The notes under the pieces: generated by a model
Databases searched by the model: none
What the model was told of the DNA's origin: nothing
The model's input: the letters and a program-made list of their open reading frames with translations, nothing else
Source: Anniella stebbinsi
Lineage: Eukaryota; Chordata; Lepidosauria; Squamata; Anniellidae
DNA: 64,000 nucleotides
Assembly: GCA_029215795.1 (NCBI GenBank)
Contig: JARDYH010000003.1
Location: 32,551,001-32,615,000 of the forward strand
Direction: 5' to 3'
Program-made: the position numbers and the translations under genes
Part shown: positions 35,141 through 46,090 of the stretch, in pieces
Position numbering within the stretch: position 1 is the stretch's first letter
How the letters are laid out: each line of letters opens with the position of its first letter

Positions 35141-36534
35141 TTAAAACCATCCCATCCACTTCAATGGGTTTGTTCCAGCTGGGTCTCCCACTCCTCTTTC
35201 TAGCAGTCTCCTGCTAGTATCCCCTCCCTGCCATATCTTGCACCAATTCTTGCTTCACACAGCCTGTCCTACTCAGAAGCAACAGAGTGAGCTAGTTTAG
35301 TGCCTATGAGCAAAACTCAAAGTTAAAATATGTCACGTGCACACAGTGCTTAGATAAGGCTTGATACCTGGGGACTGATATCCCAAGAAAAGAAGGGGGT
35401 AAAAAACCCAGAAAGCTGGAAAATGAGTTAGGGGGTTTCCTGTTCCTTGGCAAAGCTGTATAATTATAAATACGGAACAATAGGCCTTCTTGTTTCTGGA
35501 ACTGCAAAGTAAACCAGACACCTGCAGACGTTCCTGCAACCAGTAGGTTGAAGGACAACAGGGACTTTCCTATATATGTCTCTCTGATTATTATTTTTAA
35601 TTTGCAGCATAGTTTACGTTCTAGTTAATCTCCTTTGTTCCCTGCAGAGAGTTAACACTGAAGCGGAATATGTCAGCCCTCCGAAAGGAGGATGTGGTTA
35701 CTTGCTCTGCCTCTTTTGAGATGTATTCTCATCTTTCAGACATGTTTCCCCAAGGGTGGGGGGGAAGGGGGAGGCGGTTTTCTGTGTTAACCCTGAAGTG
35801 AGCTCTTAGCCTCCTGCAGAGAATAGTTTATACAGTGTTAGTCACTGCCTTTCAGGGAAGTGCTGAAGTTCTCCCAGCACTCCAAATACTGCAGAAGATT
35901 GCTGCAGGATAGGATCACTAGCCAGCAAACTATTTAAGGCACAATTCATTTTTACAGCACCCTCCCTATTTCAAAAGCGTTTCGCAAGCATTTGCCAGTT
36001 GGCACTGGTCAGAGCAACAGTTGAGGTTGCAAAATAATTTGTTTTATGCTCGTATCCCCAAGCCCCACAGAAGAGTACAGCATACCATTGCTGAAATATC
36101 ACAAGCGGACTCCCCCCACCCCCTTTGAAATTTCTTGTTTTTGGTCTCTCCCCCAGCCACATAACTCCTGCCAACCCAAGGTGATTATTTCTGGAAATAT
36201 CTGAACCTAAATCCATTTTAACTACAACAGTATTGTGTGTTTTTGAAAACCTGCTTTTACTGAAATGCTTTACAGTATTTGCAACCAATTTTGAGCCGGC
36301 CATATTTTAAATTCAAGAAGATGAAACCTGGCATAGGAAGAAGTATCCCTGCTGAGCTGGCTTTGCCAATTGCTAAAAATTCAGATAAAGAATAACAAAG
36401 TTATATAAACATCTGAAGACATCTCCCAGCATATGTGCATCCTGTTATTAACAGTGAATCTCATTTATTGCTAAAGAAGAACATAAGGTCTACAACTCTT
36501 CAGGGTCCCATCATGCAAAGTGATGCGCAGGCAT
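35141..36534. other. Gene-free stretch
   Basis: Nothing recognised; a G-rich run lies at 35755-35775. Confidence 0.4.
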
Positions 36535-36650
36535 TGCAATAAATCTGTACATTTTTCTTCCTCTCCCATAATACTAGAACCTAATAATACTAGAACCCAG
36601 GGTCATCCCATGAAACTGATGGATAAGAGATTCAGGACATAAAAGCACAT
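36535..36650 (+). mobile_element. CR1-like LINE fragment
   Basis: CTCTCCCATAATACTAGAAC and CATCCCATGAAACTGATGGA precede AGATTCAGGACATAAAA; the middle part of the CR1 ORF end. Confidence 0.65.
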
Positions 36651-36654
36651 AAAG

Positions 36655-36800
36655 CACATAAATGCACATGCAGTAATCTAAACGTGAGGTTACCAATGCA
36701 TGGATTACAGTGGCCAAGCTATATATGAAGCCAGTTCACCATATAGAAATTTAATACATTGTCTACTGCCAACATTTTGACAAAATAAAATCCAAATACT
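36655..36800 (-). mobile_element. L2-type LINE fragment
   Basis: Contains GCAGTAATCTAAACGTGAGG and TTACCAATGCATGGATTAC, matching the antisense text of the L2 copy at 15660-15690 (GCAGTAATCTAACTTGGAGG). Confidence 0.6.
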
Positions 36801-37164
36801 TTGTAGATGAGCATCCTATAAAGCAGGAGGTGTTAACTCCCATTGTAGTGTGTCCAGACTATATTGCATTGCAGTGAATATACATTTCGCTTAGGATGTG
36901 CAGACCAGGGTGCATGATACACATAACTCTGCCCTCCAACATCACACCACTGCTTCCTAACATCTACCGCCTGAGGCAGCTGCCTCACTCTCCCTAATGG
37001 TAGGGCCAGCCCTCCTAAGTGATTCTATCTAGAAGCACCCACTCTCTCTTGGTTAATGTTACAATAAAACCTAATACAGTCATTTATCTTGGACTTTTAT
37101 ATATAACACTATGAAAACAAAATATTTACAAATTTTGTGCAACCCCCAACTTGTAGGAGCAGCT

Positions 37165-37465
37165 TTTATCTTGGCAATAATTAATCAAAAACTGGACAAG
37201 GCAGAGACATGGAATAATGGGCTTAAGTTACAGGAAGCCAGATTCTGGCTGGACATCAGGAAAAACTTCCTGACTGTTAAAGCAGTATGACAATGGAACC
37301 AATTACCTAGAGAGGTAGTGGGCACTCCCACATGAGAGGCCTTCAAGATGCAGCTGGACAGCCCTCTGTCAGGCAGGCTTTAAGGTGGATTCCTGTACTG
37401 AGCAGGGGGTTGAACTTGATGGCTTTATAGGCCCCTTCCAACTCAACTATTCTATGATTCTATAA
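37165..37465 (+). mobile_element. CR1 LINE 3' end
   Basis: Reads GGAATAATGGGCTTAAGTTA, CATCAGGAAAAACTTCCTGACTG-type text, AAGGTGGATTCCTGTACTGA and ends AACTATTCTATGATTCTATA, the diagnostic CR1 terminus. Confidence 0.85.
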
Positions 37466-40100
37466 GGGCAGGTACTGTCAAAGAGGCGTTTCCAAGGCAA
37501 TCATGTCTAGAATCAGTGGTGTAGCAATCCTGCAGTCCTCACAATTGCTTTGGGGGTGGGGTGTGTGGAATGGATTTTCCCTGCAACAGTATATATTTTC
37601 CCTGTTGTAATGCAAAGTATTTGGGGGTGGCTTAGTCTTGAATGGGCAATTAAGAGAGCAATCCTAGGGTCTCTTGGCAAGCGTCCTAGGGACCATCGGA
37701 TTGTTTGGATTCTCCCTTCGGAGATCGGAGACAGTGTTCCAACCACAGAAGGGGGAGTCAGAGATCCCTCACCCCCTTGCAGCCACTTTGGAAAGAACCA
37801 TGCTGGCTGCCCTCAGTGAAGCTACCTTCTCACCGCCATTGTCACAAGCTACTTTTATTCCACCCCCTCGTTCTCATCATTGCTACCACTTGCTTGCATG
37901 ATGGGCAGGGAGTCAGCGAACAAGTAGGCAGTGGCATTTACTGCTCCGACTCACCACCATCATTGTCTGGGCCAAAGCAAGAGGCAGGTGAACAAACAGG
38001 TTGCCATGGTGAAGAGGAACTCCACGAGCAACCTTGCAGGAGGAGCACTGATGATGTTCCAGTGGACGGGGAGGGAAGGAGACTGGAGAGGCCTGGATAG
38101 GAGATATCCTGAGCCTCCTCCAGCCTCCTGCACCAAAGCACTTTTGCTAGACAGGCTGAAAACCCCGTCTAGTGAAAATCGCCAAAGGCGGAGGCTGGGA
38201 AGGCAAAGATCTCTTCCACTGCTCCTCCCGCCCTGGTGGTTTCAGCCTGGCAGGGCATAAGAAACTTGGAAGCCTCAGAGTTTGGAGGCTGCTGAGCAGT
38301 GATTGCACCCTAAAACTCATTTACAAAAGACCTGTTCCTAGTGGAGACTAAAACGGCTAGAACTTGTTTGTTGATCATGGATCAACATGGTTGCCTGAAT
38401 TTTTGGAGTTTCTTTGGGAGCGTGGCTATGGGGACTGTCCTGCTGAGCATCTGCATTTCAAAATGTATCGCTACACCACTGGCTAGAAACATTCTATATA
38501 CTAATAGCAAATTCAATTGGCTGAGTGTGGCTCCAGTGTGGAGGCAGCCAGAATAGGATCATCCACAAACAAGAGCAATATATCAGTAGGCTTGGGTGAA
38601 CCCCAAGTTATGTAGAAGTGCCAAAAAAATCTTTAGAGGAAAAAACCTAAGGTGGGGGAAACCCAAAATCAGCCCAATGAGGGTTGAGCATGCTCAACAG
38701 CCACAGCATGCTGGCTGACTGTTGGAGGGGAATGGGGAAAAACGGGGAAAGGGGAATGGAATATTCTGTCAAAGGGCTTGCAGCATTTTGTGTCAGATCC
38801 CACTTATACAGTGAGATTTCACAGCTCACTGGTCTAACCCCTGGACTATACTATAGTCAGCTCAGTATCAAAGCTAAAGAACATTCAAGGTTGAGAGAGA
38901 GAAAGAGATTTTATGTAAGCTATTTTAGGAATGGGTGGTTTCAAAGTCAGTGGTGCATTGGTACATAAATTCTGATCTCTAAAGCAGAACAATGCAACAC
39001 AACTGTGTAACAGAGCCACAGGGCAGGTTTTCTTCAGACTGGAATAGAACAAGATAAGTGGGATCGGCAACAAGAATGTTGCAGTGCATCCCCAGCTCCA
39101 AAGAGGAGTATCCCTGTTCAAGGATCCCAACAACCTGGAATAGGAGCTTTAAAGGACTGTTCAGTCTTCATGGGGAGGTGGGGGCGGTTGTTTCAGTAAT
39201 GGAGAAGGGATAAATGACAGCTTTCTTCATTCCCCTCCACTAGGCCTTCCCCATATGTGCTAGATTTAATTAATTTTTACCCCACTCTTTAGCTTAAAAG
39301 GCTCTCAAAGTGGCGTACATGAGATCAATAGCAAACAAGACAGACCTTGCAGAGGTCGACATACTTTGGGGTTCCCCTGAGTTGCTGTTACCTTCTTCTT
39401 GTGCATGGATGGCTTTGGCAAAGTAAGGATCACACTCAGAGACCAAGAACCATGCAGTTCTGGAGATGGGTAAGGCATCCTCCCAATTTTAATTCCTTCT
39501 CCCAGAATACTTACTATGAACTGCCAGGGCTGAAGCAGATCAGTTTCCTCCTTTTTTGAGGCAGGGAACTTCAAATCCAAACATTGCCTGCCTCAGTCAG
39601 GGAATTCATTGGTAGACACACTCTGCCTGACTTTTTTCTAGCCTTCTGCAACCTGGGGGCTGCCTTGACGGCACCGCATTGGTGTCACGCTCCCCCTAAA
39701 CCCCACTGTTTCCCTCCTGCAGGGTTGTGCTTCCTGATCCCCATGTCAAGGAGGGAGCATGGGGTTTCTGGCAATCATCTGGGTACTGGAGGCACCCCCA
39801 TCCTTTTCCTGGCTCCAGCAGTCATTTGGGTACGGGAGCCACCCCCTGTCCTTTTCCTGGCTTCTGGCAACCAATCGCCAGTCACCAACCACCAGGACTT
39901 CCCCTGGATCAGCCATGGAGTGAAGTCAGACGGCGGAAGAGCCACTCTGACCTCACTCATGCAGGAAAAGTCAAGGTAAGTCCCTGACTTTTCAGCTGCA
40001 GATCTTTGGCTTTTTGCCCCGGGGTGGCTCCAAATCAGCAGCTGTGTCATATAACTAATGCAGTGCAGATTAGGCGCCACCTTGGGGCAAAAACAACATA
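37466..40100. other. Gene-free stretch
   Basis: Holds the 48-bp tandem duplication. Open frames up to 131 residues (37705-38100, 39584-39979) have no recognisable domain. Confidence 0.4.
39766..39861 (+). repeat. Tandem duplication, two 48-bp units
   Basis: Unit 1 begins TTCTGGCAATCATCTGGGTA and unit 2 TCCAGCAGTCATTTGGGTAC; both end CCTTTTCCTGGC. A third start (TTCTGGCAACCA) follows. Confidence 0.75.
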
Positions 40101-40203
40101 TGTGCTCCAGAGGTGTTGAACATGTCCCATCATCCCCAGCCGGCATGGCCAATGATAGGCTTTGTAGCTCACCAGATACAGAGGGCACCAAGTTGAGGAA
40201 GGC
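40101..40203. repeat. CTCCAGATG foldback family copy
   Basis: Decayed arms around CCATCATCCCCAGCCGGCAT; ends GGGCACCAAGTTGAGGAAGG. Confidence 0.6.
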
Positions 40204-40439
40204 TTCCTTAGCCCTGCCCCTTGCTGTAGGCTGAATTTCCACCATGTCATTTTCTTGTCATTTACTCACTCCTGCATACCTAAGAAGCCATTGCCTTGTT
40301 TTTTGGGTGGTCCTGTTTTGTATTGAAATCATTAGGTCACCATTAGAGGGGAAAACTTGAGACCTGCAACAATATATTGCAGATTGTCTCCTTACCTCTT
40401 AGCAGGAGTGGGCCTTCCCTCCTCCAGAGTACTATAGCT

Positions 40440-40758
40440 TAGGCTGACCAGATAAAATCCAGGTCAGGGCTCATGTAACTTTAACAGTTGTAGAGAAAAG
40501 GGAATTTCAGCCAGTGTCATTTGTATGCAATTAGTTCCTGGTGAAATTCCCTCTTTATCACAACAGTTAAAGTTGCAGGGGCCCTGCCTTCTTTTGTATA
40601 TGGTCACTCTAGTATAGTGCATACACCTTTAGCTGTTGTGATGAAGAGGGAATTTCACCAGAACTAATTGCATACAAATGACACTGGCTGAAATTCCCTT
40701 TTCTCTACAACTGTTAAAGTTACATGAGCCCTGACCTGGATTTTATCTGGTCACCCTA
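40440..40758 (-). mobile_element. hAT-type palindromic MITE, copy F
   Basis: 319 bp, ends TAGGCTGACC and GGTCACCCTA, flanked by a perfect 8-bp duplication CTATAGCT (40432-40439 and 40759-40766). Loop orientation as in B and C. Confidence 0.92.
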
Positions 40759-40766
40759 CTATAGCT

Positions 40767-42220
40767 CCACCTCAAGCTGGAAAATCCACTCCCCCACCCT
40801 TCAGTTTTTCTGTTCTGACTGGCACTCAGTGTTTTGTTGCTATTGAGCATGCTCAGTCCTCATAGTGCCTATTTCGGTAGGGGAGGGATGCCCCCTTAGG
40901 GTTTTTCAAAAGTGTTTTGTATTTTTGCAAACCTCAGGGGTACCCTTAAGCATACTGATAGCTCTCTCTTGTTTCTCAGAGGCCCTGTTTTGTTTCCAAT
41001 CCTGTTAGCACTCACCACCCAGGTTTGCTATTAGTAGGAGTGATGATACGGTGTTTACGCTACACTATACAAAAGGGAAGCATTGCAATGAAAAGGGAGA
41101 AAAACAGGCCATGTTGAGAAACAGCCTTTTGTAAGGCCAAGTATGAAACCTACTCTTTCTGTATCAACACCAAAGAATAAGAGCATATCCCTTCTCCCGC
41201 TCGCTCTCTCCAGTTGTAATCACAGCTAAGGCCCACAGCAATTCCCCTTTGCAGAGGCAAAAGGAACTGGGAAATTAAAAGTCAAGGCTTGCTGCATATT
41301 AGAAGCATCTTTGTCCTCCCACTTCTCTGCCATTTTATATCCACAATTCAAAAGGTGAGAGATTTTAGGCCACCTAAAAAGCTACTAGTAGTGATGTCAA
41401 GAGGGTATGAGAGGAGGCACACATCCTTTTCCTTCCCTGAAACACTCAGGCACCCCAACTTCGTATAAAAAGAGTAATCAGCCATCAGAAAAATGTGCAC
41501 ATATTAAGGTTTGCAAGTAAATCTCCAGCTTGTCTCGATAACGCACAATACCACCCAAACCCCAGAGCCTTGGAAGGAAGTGATAAAAAAGCCATTTATG
41601 CCGGCTCTTAAAGACACAATGCAAAGTCACAGTTCCGACTACTGTTTTTTCCTGTTCTGTGTTTATGGTAGGGCATGAAAGTTAGCCACTGTCAATACAT
41701 ACCAGGCCTGTTCTCTCCTCCCAGACTTTTCCTGCACGTCGTTGACAATGCCTCTTTGCTACAGGCAGGAAATGTGCCTGTTCCAACTATGCACAGAGCA
41801 AGCATAGAATTTGGAGACCAGTGCTGGAGTTTAAAAGTCTTGAGGATCTAAGCTTCTGTCCACTCGTTGTTCCAAGATGCTGAAAATTCTGAAATTGCAG
41901 AGCCCAATGAACACCAGTTCCGATGAAACAAGGAGGTGGCTTTCTGTGCCTTGCACATCTCTCAGCATCTCTTCAAAGTATATTTCTCTGTGTCCTTCTC
42001 CAGGCTATTTTTCCTCCTGGTAAAAAATGTCGCAAATAGCCAAACTTTGCAATCAGATAGGGTGGCCAGGTTGCAAACTGGCGATCATGTCGTATTTCCC
42101 TTAATATACTGAGAAAAAGGTTGCAGGTGGGGTTTCTCCTGTCCTGCTCCAGTCACTTGTGCTCTGCTCCTGCCTACTGGGGGCGAAACAAAAATCCTTG
42201 CTCCAGGAGAGGTGGCAGCC
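40767..42220. other. Gene-free stretch
   Basis: No exon or repeat family recognised between MITE copies F and H. Confidence 0.4.
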
Positions 42221-42392
42221 TAGGGTGACCATATGGAAAGGAGGACAGGGCTCCTGTATCTTTTAACAGTTGAATAGAAAAGGGAATTTCAGCAGGTGTC
42301 ATTTGTGTGCGTGCAGCAGCTGGTGAAATTCCCTCTTCATCACAACAGTTAAGGCTGCAGAAGCCCTGCTCTCTTTTGTATCTGGTCAAGAG
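42221..42392 (+). mobile_element. Half palindromic MITE (copy H)
   Basis: One arm plus the loop of the copy-D variant: starts TAGGGTGACCATATGG and stops at TCTGGTCAAGAG, close to the centre of the palindrome. The second arm is missing; 100 bp further on the long L2 element begins. Confidence 0.8.
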
Positions 42393-42499
42393 CCAATGAA
42401 GAGTTAAGTAGAAAAAAAACAGATGTTGAAAAATATTATTTTTGTAAGGAGAGGCAACTTACTCCAGAATCACCTATAAAGATAACAGTGAGTAGTAAG

Positions 42500-43977
42500 G
42501 CTTTACAGTGAATTTATCAGGGTCAAAGCCATTTCTCCACCCCTCCAAAAAAGAAAAAGTTGCCTTCCAACTCCAGGCAATCTTGGATGACACTGATTTT
42601 CTAGACCCATTTCAAACCGGCTTCAGGGCAGGATACGGAGTTGAGACTGCTTTGGTCGCCTTAGTGGATGATCTACGCCTGAGTATTGACAGGGGGAGTG
42701 TGTCCCTGTTGGTACTCCTGGACCTCTCAGCGGCTTTTGATACCATCGACCATGGTATCCTTCTGGAGTGCCTGGGGGAATTGGGAATCGGGCACTGTGC
42801 TTCAGTGGTTCCGATCCTATCTCTCGGGCAGGTTCCAGATGGTGATGCTTGGGGATAGCTGCTCTTCAAAGAAGGAGTTGCTATGTGGTGTACCACAAGG
42901 TGCCATCCTTTCCCCAATGCTGTTTAACATTTATATGAAACCGCTGGGAGAGATCATCTGGAGGCATGGGGCGGGGTGCTATCAATATGCTGATGACACC
43001 CAAATACATTTCTGTATGCCTTCGACATCGTCAGCTAAGGATAGTGTGTCTCCTCTGAATGAATGCTTAGAGGCGGTAATGGGCTGGATGAGGAAAAACA
43101 AACTGAAGCTGAATCCAGACAAGAAGGAGGTACTCGCTGTCAAAGGTCCCAACCTGGGTTTGGAGGTGTGTCAACCAGTTCTGGATGAGGTTACACCCCC
43201 CCGAAAGACTGTGTTTGTAGCTTGGGGGTACTCCTGGATACGTCGCTCCAAATGACAGCCCAGCTAGATGTGACGGCCAGGAGTGCCTACTATCAGCTTC
43301 GGCTGATATGCCAGCTGCGCCCTTTCCTAGAGTTGGAAAACCTAAAGACGGTAGTGCACACGCTAGTAACTTTGAGACTTGACTTCTGCAATGCGCTGTA
43401 CATAGGGCTACCTTTGTGCCTAGTCCGGAAACTTCAACTTGTTCAAAATATGTTAGCCAGGTTGGTCACCGGTACTTCTAGGGGTGACCACATTACACCA
43501 GTTTTAAAATCACTTCATTGGCTGCCAATCAGTTTGCGGGCGAAGTATAAAATGTTGGTCATTACCTTTAAAGCCTTACATGGTTTGGGTCCAGGTTACT
43601 TGCGGGATCACCTTCTCCCATATAATCCGCCCCGCACACTCAGGTCCTCTGGGAAGAACTTACTCAAATCATCCAGAACTAGGTTGACGAGTGTTACCCA
43701 GAGGACCTTCTCTTCTACCACTCCCAGACTGTGGAATGTTCTGCCAGAGGAGATTAGACAAATTAGCAGTCTTCATGAATTTAAGAGAGCCATGAAGACT
43801 GCTCTCTTCCAGCAGGCCTATCCAGTTGAATTTTAAGATATTTTTAATGATGTATTGGTTTTTATTTGTTTTTAATAGCTCAACTATTTTGTGATTTTTG
43901 TGTTTTGTATTTGTTGTTGTTCCCCGCCTCGATCCAGAGGGAGAGGTGGGTTATAAATAAATATTATTTTATTAAAA
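42500..43977 (+). mobile_element. L2-type LINE, 3' part, plus strand
   Basis: About 1.48 kb. The coding part is split over three frames: 42508-42858 (FQTGFRAGYGVETA, DLSAAFDTIDHGILLE), 42686-43255 (RSYLSGRFQMV, GVPQGAILSPMLFNIY, YADDTQIHF) and 43222-43836 (ARLVTGTSRGDHITPVL, LPISLRAKYKMLVITFKALH, ending QQAYPVEF). Two frameshifts, near 42.8 and 43.2 kb, separate them. The 3' UTR holds CCCGCCTCGATCCAGAGGGA and the tail ATAAATAAATATTATTTTATT. The 5' end is truncated, which is typical of target-primed insertion. Confidence 0.88.
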
Positions 43978-44429
43978 GAAAAAAGAGGATGGGTGTGTTA
44001 GGCTGGCCACATTAAGGCAGTGGTTGAAGGGCGGTAATTCAAAAGAAAAAGTAGAAGGGAGGAGTTACGTTGAATTACAGGTGAAAACAAACGCAGCAGG
44101 CGTGGTTTAAATGTTGCAGTTGTTATAGCCCAAAGGTATGGATTAAATCACCTTGCTATATAACCAGTTTTCCCCCATAAGATCCTGGCTTGAAATAGGA
44201 TTCATTTATTAAGATCAGATGAAGCTCCAAATAGCTTCGGAGAGAAATGTGCTAAACCATACAGCAGAAAGAAAGAACAGACTGTGATTTGTTTTGGCTG
44301 TGTTCTTCCTGAAGTCGTGACAGTAATGGGTAGCAGCGTCTAAAATCTCACCATTCCCATCTCTGCAAGTGCTTCAATCACAGAAGGGTTGGCATTCCAT
44401 AAACCGGGGGTGGGGGAAGAGGTTAGATT

Positions 44430-44512
44430 TCTCAATGTTTTGGAGTTCAACTCCCAGAGGCCCCTGCCAGCATGGCTAATTGTCATGAATGCTGGGAGTT
44501 CTGGAGTTCTAG
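44430..44512. repeat. CTCCAGATG foldback family copy, partial
   Basis: Inner parts only: GAGTTCAACTCCCAGAGGCC and AATGCTGGGAGTTCTGGAGT. Confidence 0.5.
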
Positions 44513-44784
44513 GCCATCCATCATAAACAATGTATTAGAAGTCCAAATGGTGCAATGGTCCATCCCTGCTATAGGTCCATAAGTGGCCCAAAGAAGTTGC
44601 TCAGGCCTATGCAACGAAGATGCTAACACAACATCCTGCCTCTCTAACAGCAGCCGTAAAGTGATAATCTTATGGTGTTTGCCCCTGGCAAGGATTAGCA
44701 TCCTTATTTTACACGTAATATGTAACAGCTCAGGGCACTAATAAAATTCCAAACTCTGTTTCCACATTCTGTCCAATCTTTAGG

Positions 44785-44906
44785 GCAGGGGTGGGCAACT
44801 TGCGGTCCTCTAGATATGGTGACCTACAACTCTTGACCAGCCCTAGCCAGCACAGCCAATGATGAAGATTGAAGGGAGCTGTAGGCCAGAAACATCAGTT
44901 GCCCTA
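44785..44906. repeat. CTCCAGATG foldback family copy
   Basis: Begins GCAGGGGTGGGCAACTTGCG with TACAACTCTTGACCAGCCC and a GGGAGCTGTAGGCCAGAAAC second arm. Confidence 0.55.
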
Positions 44907-45415
44907 AACAAAAAGAAGAATGTGTGGACCTTCTTATGCATCTTGCTCGAATCACTGGCACTTTGATTTTCTATGAACTTGGCTTGTCTGTTCCCTACTA
45001 TAGTTCTGCTGTTTGTGATACAAGATTCCTTACCGAACAATTCCAAAAATGAATAGCAAGTAGCATAGCCAAGTCTTTTCTTTTCTTAACAATCAAACAT
45101 CTGATGCATTAGTTTCACCTGGCGCCTTCAGGGCTGGCCCTACCCCTCACGTGAATCAGGGTGAATCAGCCCACCTTGGGCAGTAGAAGTCAGGGTGCCC
45201 TTAAAGGGCAGGAAATTTTTACCATGACGAGAGATATCGTTTCAGTGAGCCAGCCAGGAACCTTCTGGGTGATACCAAGGCCTTCCTTTTCAATTACTCC
45301 CTCTTCAAACCCACATTGCCCAAGACAAGATGGAGGTTTAATTTTGCTGTGGAAGAGGGGGTCTCTCATGAAGAACTGTATCCCAAAAGGGAATGAAGGA
45401 ATCACTAATGTCGTC

Positions 45416-45973
45416 TTTATTACAGATCTAGTAAAAGGAAAATAAAAATTGACTCCAAACAATGTTTCTCTTCATTCTATTTATAAACAGCAGCAGGGAG
45501 GGTTGGGGCAGCATCCAAAGAACTGAGTTGTTTTAAAACTACTACCAGGCAGAGGATGAGAGAGAGGACATCGCCTGGAGAGATGAAGCAGCCCGACTGT
45601 AAAGGGGGCCACCACCTCACAGGCAGCAGTTATTAACTAGGCGAGGTCTAGACTGGACCAGGTGGGGGAGGGAGGTTTCTCTGCTACATCAATAGGAGTC
45701 CTGCGTTTCTTGCCACTGCTTGCTTGTTTGCGGGCAGTGGGATCTATTCCTACTCCGCCACTGGCCATCTCACCAAGCTCACAACGACTACTGCCCCTAA
45801 GAAAAAGGGAGGGGAAGATCGGTGCCACCCACTCCCATCAAACATCAAGACACTTGTTTGACTCCCACAAGACTGTTCAATTTCCCCTCATTCCCCTCTG
45901 AGGAAACAGATAAAAAGGACAAATGCAAGATGCCTTGGCGCAGGTAGTCCTGGCACAGGTAGTCCTGGGCATC
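45416..45973 (-). other. TXN2: TXN2 3' untranslated region with polyadenylation signal
   Basis: The first AATAAA on the minus strand after the stop codon is at 45421-45416, giving a 3' UTR of about 560-580 nt. No further splice signal is needed. The cleavage site itself is not visible, and a longer alternative 3' end cannot be excluded. Confidence 0.6.
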
Positions 45974-46090
45974 TCAGGGCCCAATGAGCTTCTTGAGGAA
46001 GGCTTCCAGCTGGTCCTCATCTTTTATCCCTACAAATTTATCCACCACATCACCGTTCTTCATAGCCAGGACAGTGGGCACGGCTGAAAC
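45974..46090 (-). CDS. TXN2: TXN2 coding exon 4 (cis-proline, C-terminal helix, stop)
   Basis: The acceptor GCCTAG precedes 46090. The exon encodes 38 residues from [13 protein letters not shown] to the end helix [11 protein letters not shown], followed by TGA at 45976-45974. Pro138 is the cis-proline that faces the active site in thioredoxins. Compared with the human protein the C terminus is one residue longer, with Pro after LIG. Confidence 0.96.
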
